Below, piece by piece: positions 6,812 to 9,199 of a DNA stretch of 9,199 nucleotides. Made by a program: the position numbers and the translations under genes. Position 1 is the first letter of the stretch; each line of letters opens with the position of its first letter. Source of the DNA: Chloroflexi bacterium RBG_16_72_14 (GTDB taxonomy: Bacteria; Chloroflexota; Limnocylindria; Limnocylindrales; CSP1-4); assembly GCA_001797035.1 (NCBI GenBank), contig MGOE01000071.1, positions 98,194-107,392 of the forward strand, given 5' to 3'. The notes under the pieces are model-generated. The model saw only the letters and a list, made by a program, of their open reading frames with translations, did no database searches and was not told the origin of the DNA.

Positions 6812-7837
6812 ATGCGAGCGATGGTCCTCCAGCGCCCGGGCCCGGCCGCGACGTCGCCGCTGGTGGTGGCGGAGCGGGACGTCCCGACGCCCGGGGCGGG
6901 TGAGCTGCGGCTCCGGGTCACGGCCTGCGGCGTGTGCCGGACCGACCTCCAGATCTGCGAGGGGGACCTCGCGGCGCGTCGCCTGCCGATCGTGCCCGGG
7001 CACCAGGTCGTGGGCGTCGTGGACGCGCTGGGACCCGGCGTGGCCGGCTGGGCGTTCGGCGACCGGGCCGGCGTCACCTGGCTCGCCGGCACGGACGGCA
7101 CGTGCCGGTTCTGCGTCACGGGCCGCGAGAACCTGTGCGAGGCCGCGACGTTCACCGGCTGGGACCGCGACGGCGGCTACGCGGAGGCGGCCATCGTGCG
7201 GGCGGCCTACGCGCTGCCGCTGGCCGCCGCCTTCCCGGACCTCGCCGCCGCGCCGCTGCTGTGCGGGGGCGTCATCGGATATCGCGCGCTACGGGTGGCC
7301 GGCATCGGGCCCACGTCGGCCGGGGCGAGGCTGGGGCTGTACGGGTTCGGAGCCTCGGCGCGGCTGGCGCTGCAGGTCGCGCGGGCGTGGGGCGTGGACG
7401 CGTACGTCGCCACCCGCGCCGCGTCCGAGCGGGCGCGGGCACTCGAGCTGGGTGCCGCATGGGCGGGCGGGATTGACGAGCGACCGCCGTCCGCGCTGGA
7501 CGCCGCGGTGACGTTCGCGCCGGTGGGCTCCGTGGTGGCGTCCGCGCTCCGGGCACTGGACCGGGGCGGTGTGGTGGCGATCAACGCCATCCACCTGGAC
7601 CGGGTGCCTGAGCTCCCCTACGAGGACCTGTGGTGGGAGCGCTCGATCCGCAGCGTGGCCAACGTCACCCGCGAGGATGCCCGCGAGTTCCTGGCGCTGG
7701 CGGCCCGGATCGGGATCACCACCGACGTCGAGACGCATCCCCTGGACGCGGCGAACACCGCCCTGGCGCGGCTGGCCGCCGGGCGGGTGGCCGGGACCGC
7801 GGTGCTCGTCGTCGACCCGGCGGTCGCCCGCGGCTGA
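6812..7837 (+). CDS. Zinc-dependent alcohol dehydrogenase, CAD2-like class
   Basis: Medium-chain dehydrogenase/reductase of 341 aa, the family's normal length, expected to interconvert alcohols and aldehydes with NAD(P)(H). Catalytic zinc ligands are C39 (CGVCRTD), H64 (PGHQVVG) and C151 (PLLCGG). The cofactor-binding fold begins at GLYGFGASA (175-183), a GxGxxA loop. Phrases such as GRENLCEAATFTGWDRDGGYAE and the C-terminal LPYEDLWWERSIRSVANVTR fit the cinnamyl-alcohol-dehydrogenase-like CAD2 class. Two departures show: the residue after H64 is Gln instead of the common Glu, and the structural-zinc lobe has D95, C98, C101, C109, with Asp where the first Cys normally sits. The ATG at 6812 is the natural family start (MRAMVL). 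It lacks a ribosome binding site but lies six nt after a -10 box, so it is probably leaderless. It is the only confident plus-strand gene here. Substrate unknown. Confidence 0.93.
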   Translation: MRAMVLQRPGPAATSPLVVAERDVPTPGAGELRLRVTACGVCRTDLQICEGDLAARRLPIVPGHQVVGVVDALGPGVAGWAFGDRAGVTWLAGTDGTCRFCVTGRENLCEAATFTGWDRDGGYAEAAIVRAAYALPLAAAFPDLAAAPLLCGGVIGYRALRVAGIGPTSAGARLGLYGFGASARLALQVARAWGVDAYVATRAASERARALELGAAWAGGIDERPPSALDAAVTFAPVGSVVASALRALDRGGVVAINAIHLDRVPELPYEDLWWERSIRSVANVTREDAREFLALAARIGITTDVETHPLDAANTALARLAAGRVAGTAVLVVDPAVARG

Positions 7838-7880
7838 CCCGGGCGGTGGCGCCGCGGCTGGCGTCGCCCGCGGCTGGCCC
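7823..7880 (+). repeat. 18-bp direct repeat spanning the dehydrogenase stop codon
   Basis: GTCGCCCGCGGCTG followed by ACCC at 7823-7840 recurs with one change (GCCC) at 7863-7880. The first copy contains the last codons and TGA of the dehydrogenase, so the repeated DNA that fills this intergenic region begins inside the gene's end. Confidence 0.6.
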
Positions 7881-7903
7881 GGCGCGGGGCTCGAGCCAGC
7901 GTC

Positions 7904-7936
7904 GTCGGCGGCTGGTCGGCGGCTGGTCGGCGGCTT
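7904..7936 (+). repeat. 11-bp tandem repeat, three copies
   Basis: Three head-to-tail copies of GTCGGCGGCTG, the last with a final T in place of G. The copies are almost identical, which points to recent slippage. No coding role is apparent. Confidence 0.75.
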
Positions 7937-7964
7937 GGTTGCCTGGCTTCGGGCTGCTGCCAGT

Positions 7965-8067
7965 CGCCTGCACGGGTCCTGCCCCGGCCGCTGGCACTCG
8001 CCTGCACGGGTCGTGCCCCGGCCGCTGCCCACCCGCCTGCACGGATCGTGCCCCGGCCGCTGCCACC
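7965..8067 (+). repeat. 34-35 bp tandem repeat, three copies
   Basis: Contiguous copies lie at 7965-7998, 7999-8033 and 8034-8067. Each begins CGCCTGCACGG and contains TGCCCCGGCCGCTG. A partial copy (the tail only) lies at about 7950-7964. In copies 2 and 3 the bases GCACG, three others, then CGTGC make a small perfect stem; in copy 1 one base breaks it. There are no spacers between units, so this is not a CRISPR array. It sits between the converging ends of the dehydrogenase and the HemN-like gene. Confidence 0.85.
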
Positions 8068-8083
8068 GCCCACCCGTGGCCGG

Positions 8084-8102
8084 CATGGACTCACAGTCCA
8101 TG
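8084..8102. terminator. Perfect 8-bp hairpin, left end of the structured element
   Basis: CATGGACT, loop CAC, AGTCCATG. It could end transcripts arriving from either converging gene, but no T-run follows it, so an intrinsic terminator role is unproven. Confidence 0.35.
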
Positions 8103-8182
8103 AGATCACGGAGCGGTGGTCGTTGTCGACGTCCTCGACCCCGGAATCACAGCTTGCGATGACCTCCAGTCCACGAATCCGG

Positions 8183-8211
8183 GAATCGCGGCCTCGGTGG
8201 GCCCTCGATTC
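8183..8211. terminator. Compound GC hairpin between convergent genes
   Basis: GAATCG (8183-8188) pairs with CGATTC (8206-8211), and within it GGCC (8190-8193) pairs with GGCC (8200-8203) around a 6-nt loop, leaving small bulges. Lying 82 nt or more past the stop of the HemN-like gene, it is a candidate two-way transcription stop. There is no poly-T tail. Confidence 0.35.
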
Positions 8212-8220
8212 GCGATCTCA

Positions 8221-8235
8221 TTGACCGTGGGTCAA
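8221..8235. terminator. Perfect 6-bp hairpin, right end of the structured element
   Basis: TTGACC, loop GTG, GGTCAA. It is the counterpart of the hairpin at 8084-8102 and lies about 58 nt beyond the stop of the HemN-like gene. It could act as a terminator or protein-binding site. No T-run is present. Confidence 0.35.
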
Positions 8236-8245
8236 CGACCAGGCG

Positions 8246-8287
8246 GGACGAGGGCGAGGACGAGGGGCCGGACGAGGGCGAGGACGA
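8246..8287 (+). repeat. 18-bp direct repeat, two copies 24 bp apart
   Basis: GGACGAGGGCGAGGACGA occurs identically at 8246-8263 and 8270-8287, just past the stop codon of the HemN-like gene. It is low-complexity purine-rich DNA. Confidence 0.7.
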
Positions 8288-8292
8288 CGGCC

Positions 8293-9199
8293 TCAGGACC
8301 TCGGCGCCCAGGCGGCGTCGCCGGCGACCGGCGACGGCCGCCCGCCGTGCTGCAGCTCCGGCTCTTCGAGCTCGGCCCGGATCCGCGCCCGCATCGTCTC
8401 GCGGAAGCGGTTCACCGACTCGAAGAACTCGGACATCATCAGGACCCAGTAGTACATCCCCCGGTCGGTGAGCCGCCAGGCCACGTCGTCCTCGGTCAGC
8501 GCGCCCACGGCCTTCATCGCGTCCAGCGCGTACCACAGCCGGGCCTCGAACTCGCCGCCCCAGCGCTGCGCGACCCACGCCTTCGACAGCTCCAGCCCGA
8601 ACAGCCGGTTGAGGAACGTGTTCTTGACCTGGTCGGCGACGGAGTACGCGCGGATCCCGGTGATCCCGGTGAGCCCGCGCCCGACCCGGTCCACGTAGTG
8701 GTTGAGCGAGAACGTCGTGGCGTACAGGACACCGTCGAGGTAGCTGAACGCGCCGCTGCCGACGCCCACGTAGTTGTCGGCGTCCACGACGTACTCGTCG
8801 ATGGTCGCCTTCGTCCGCGAGAAGCACCAGCAGGACTGCGGCTCGAACGTGGGTCGCAGCCGCGCCAGGTAGCGCTGGTAGTACTCGCGGACCCGGCCCG
8901 GCCCCGCCGCCCCCATGGTGGCGCGGATCCTCGCCTCGGCGGAGCGCGCGGTCATCAGCGGGTAGAGTGAGACCTGGTTCGACCGGAGGCCGAGCAGGAC
9001 GTCGATGTCGTGCTCGATCGAGGCCTCGTCCTGGTGCGGCAGGTTGTACATGAGGTCCACGTTGAGCGTGGGGAAGGCGCCCGCCGCGGCGTCCAGCCGC
9101 TCGATGATCCGGGCGCTCGAGCCGTACTTGTCGTAGCGCTCCATGGCCCTGAGCAGCCGGTCGTCGAAGCTCTGTACCCCGACCGAGAGGCGGCTCACG
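8293..9199 (-). CDS. Radical-SAM HemN/HemW-like protein, C-terminal part (truncated by window edge)
   Basis: About 302 residues are visible; the gene enters from beyond the right edge. The first visible residues, VSRLSVGVQSFDDRLLRAMER, match the mid-barrel GVQSF region of HemN and HemW proteins, so the radical-SAM CxxxCxxC site must lie upstream, out of view. VDLMYNLPHQ (47-56) and NYVGVGSGAFSYLDG (142-156) match further conserved parts. Residues about 180-275 form an all-helical HemN_C-like domain. Where HemW typically has a His-Asn motif before the GxGxGA segment, this has SCWCFSR (122-128), so it is a variant branch and not clearly canonical HemW. A heme-related role (chaperone, decarboxylase-like or heme-processing) is the family expectation, but the exact reaction is unknown. 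The last 20 or so residues are Pro/Gly-rich. A GTG at 9198 is available, but homology shows it is internal. The gene converges with the dehydrogenase across a repeat-rich 455-nt gap. Confidence 0.85.
   Translation of the reverse strand, partial: VSRLSVGVQSFDDRLLRAMERYDKYGSSARIIERLDAAAGAFPTLNVDLMYNLPHQDEASIEHDIDVLLGLRSNQVSLYPLMTARSAEARIRATMGAAGPGRVREYYQRYLARLRPTFEPQSCWCFSRTKATIDEYVVDADNYVGVGSGAFSYLDGVLYATTFSLNHYVDRVGRGLTGITGIRAYSVADQVKNTFLNRLFGLELSKAWVAQRWGGEFEARLWYALDAMKAVGALTEDDVAWRLTDRGMYYWVLMMSEFFESVNRFRETMRARIRAELEEPELQHGGRPSPVAGDAAWAPRS

Larger units (their letters stand above)
8084..8237. repeat. 154-bp structured element with inverted palindromic ends
   Basis: The left end reads CATGGACTCACAGTCCATG (8084-8102). 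The right end, read on the minus strand from 8237, is a related CGTTGACCCACGGTCAACG-like palindrome with one base off. The similarity runs inward through ATGAGATC and C.A for 29 nt with 22 matches. Each end is itself a hairpin with a 3-nt loop. Inside are an inverted pair CCCGGAATC (8140-8148) and GAATCCGGG (8175-8183) with one mismatch, and a compound hairpin at 8183-8211. No open frame of note lies within, and no clear target-site duplication flanks it. It could be a small non-autonomous mobile element (MITE-like), a paired regulatory or terminator structure, or an RNA. Confidence 0.55.

Noticed and set aside
5619..7511. Plus-strand open frame of 630 codons crossing several genes
   Set aside because: It runs through the regulator-like gene, an intergenic gap, the 119-aa gene and out of frame into the dehydrogenase. 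It has no recognisable domain.
7965..8067. CRISPR array
   Set aside because: The 34-35 bp units abut directly with no unique spacers between them, and no cas gene is present.
7289..8101. Minus-strand open frame of 270 codons covering the tandem repeats and the end of the dehydrogenase
   Set aside because: It encodes repeated Arg/Pro/Gly peptide strings simply because the DNA repeats, and it runs antisense to the dehydrogenase.
8147..8827. Minus-strand open frame of 226 codons overlapping the HemN-like gene
   Set aside because: It is out of frame with a conserved protein, Arg/Gly-rich, and ends in the intergenic repeats. It is a shadow.

Overview
The DNA is very GC-rich (about 70% or more by eye), with strong G/C at third codon positions, GTG starts beside GGAGG-type ribosome binding sites, and one gene that looks leaderless. 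This suits a high-GC Actinomycetota or Chloroflexota genome. No rRNA or other phylogenetic marker is present, so the phylum is not settled. No phage, plasmid or insertion-sequence gene is visible.

The core is one minus-strand operon (reading from about 6116 down to 854) for a cytoplasmic group 3b [NiFe] hydrogenase of the NAD(P)-linked or sulfhydrogenase type. In transcription order it encodes: a cyclic-nucleotide-binding-domain protein with no DNA-binding domain; a single polypeptide joining the Fe-S (beta) and flavin/NAD(P) (gamma) electron-transfer subunits that are separate in the best-known examples; the small subunit with twelve cysteines for three [4Fe-4S] clusters; the Ni-Fe large subunit; and the endopeptidase expected to clip the large subunit's C-terminal tail. 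All four junctions overlap by 1 to 14 nt, so the five genes are probably co-transcribed and translationally coupled. The expected electron path is NAD(P)H - FAD - [2Fe-2S] - [4Fe-4S] clusters of the beta half - three small-subunit clusters - Ni-Fe site, with chemistry H2 + NAD(P)+ <-> NAD(P)H + H+. No hyp maturation genes for the Ni-Fe cofactor are in the window, so they must lie elsewhere.

Downstream of the operon (1-853), after a 332-nt gap, is a two-CBS-domain protein, a likely adenine-nucleotide sensor. Upstream (6320-6679, same strand) is a 119-aa protein of uncertain function. Divergent from it is a zinc-type alcohol dehydrogenase of the CAD2-like class (6812-7837, plus strand), with a convincing leaderless promoter. 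At the right edge is a truncated radical-SAM HemN/HemW-like protein (8293-9199, minus strand).

The 455-nt convergent intergenic region (7838-8292) is unusual. It holds an 11-bp triplet repeat, three tandem copies of a 34-35 bp unit, and a 154-bp structured element. That element is bounded by inverted, individually palindromic ends that differ by compensatory base changes. This region and the fused beta-gamma subunit are the two most notable things here.
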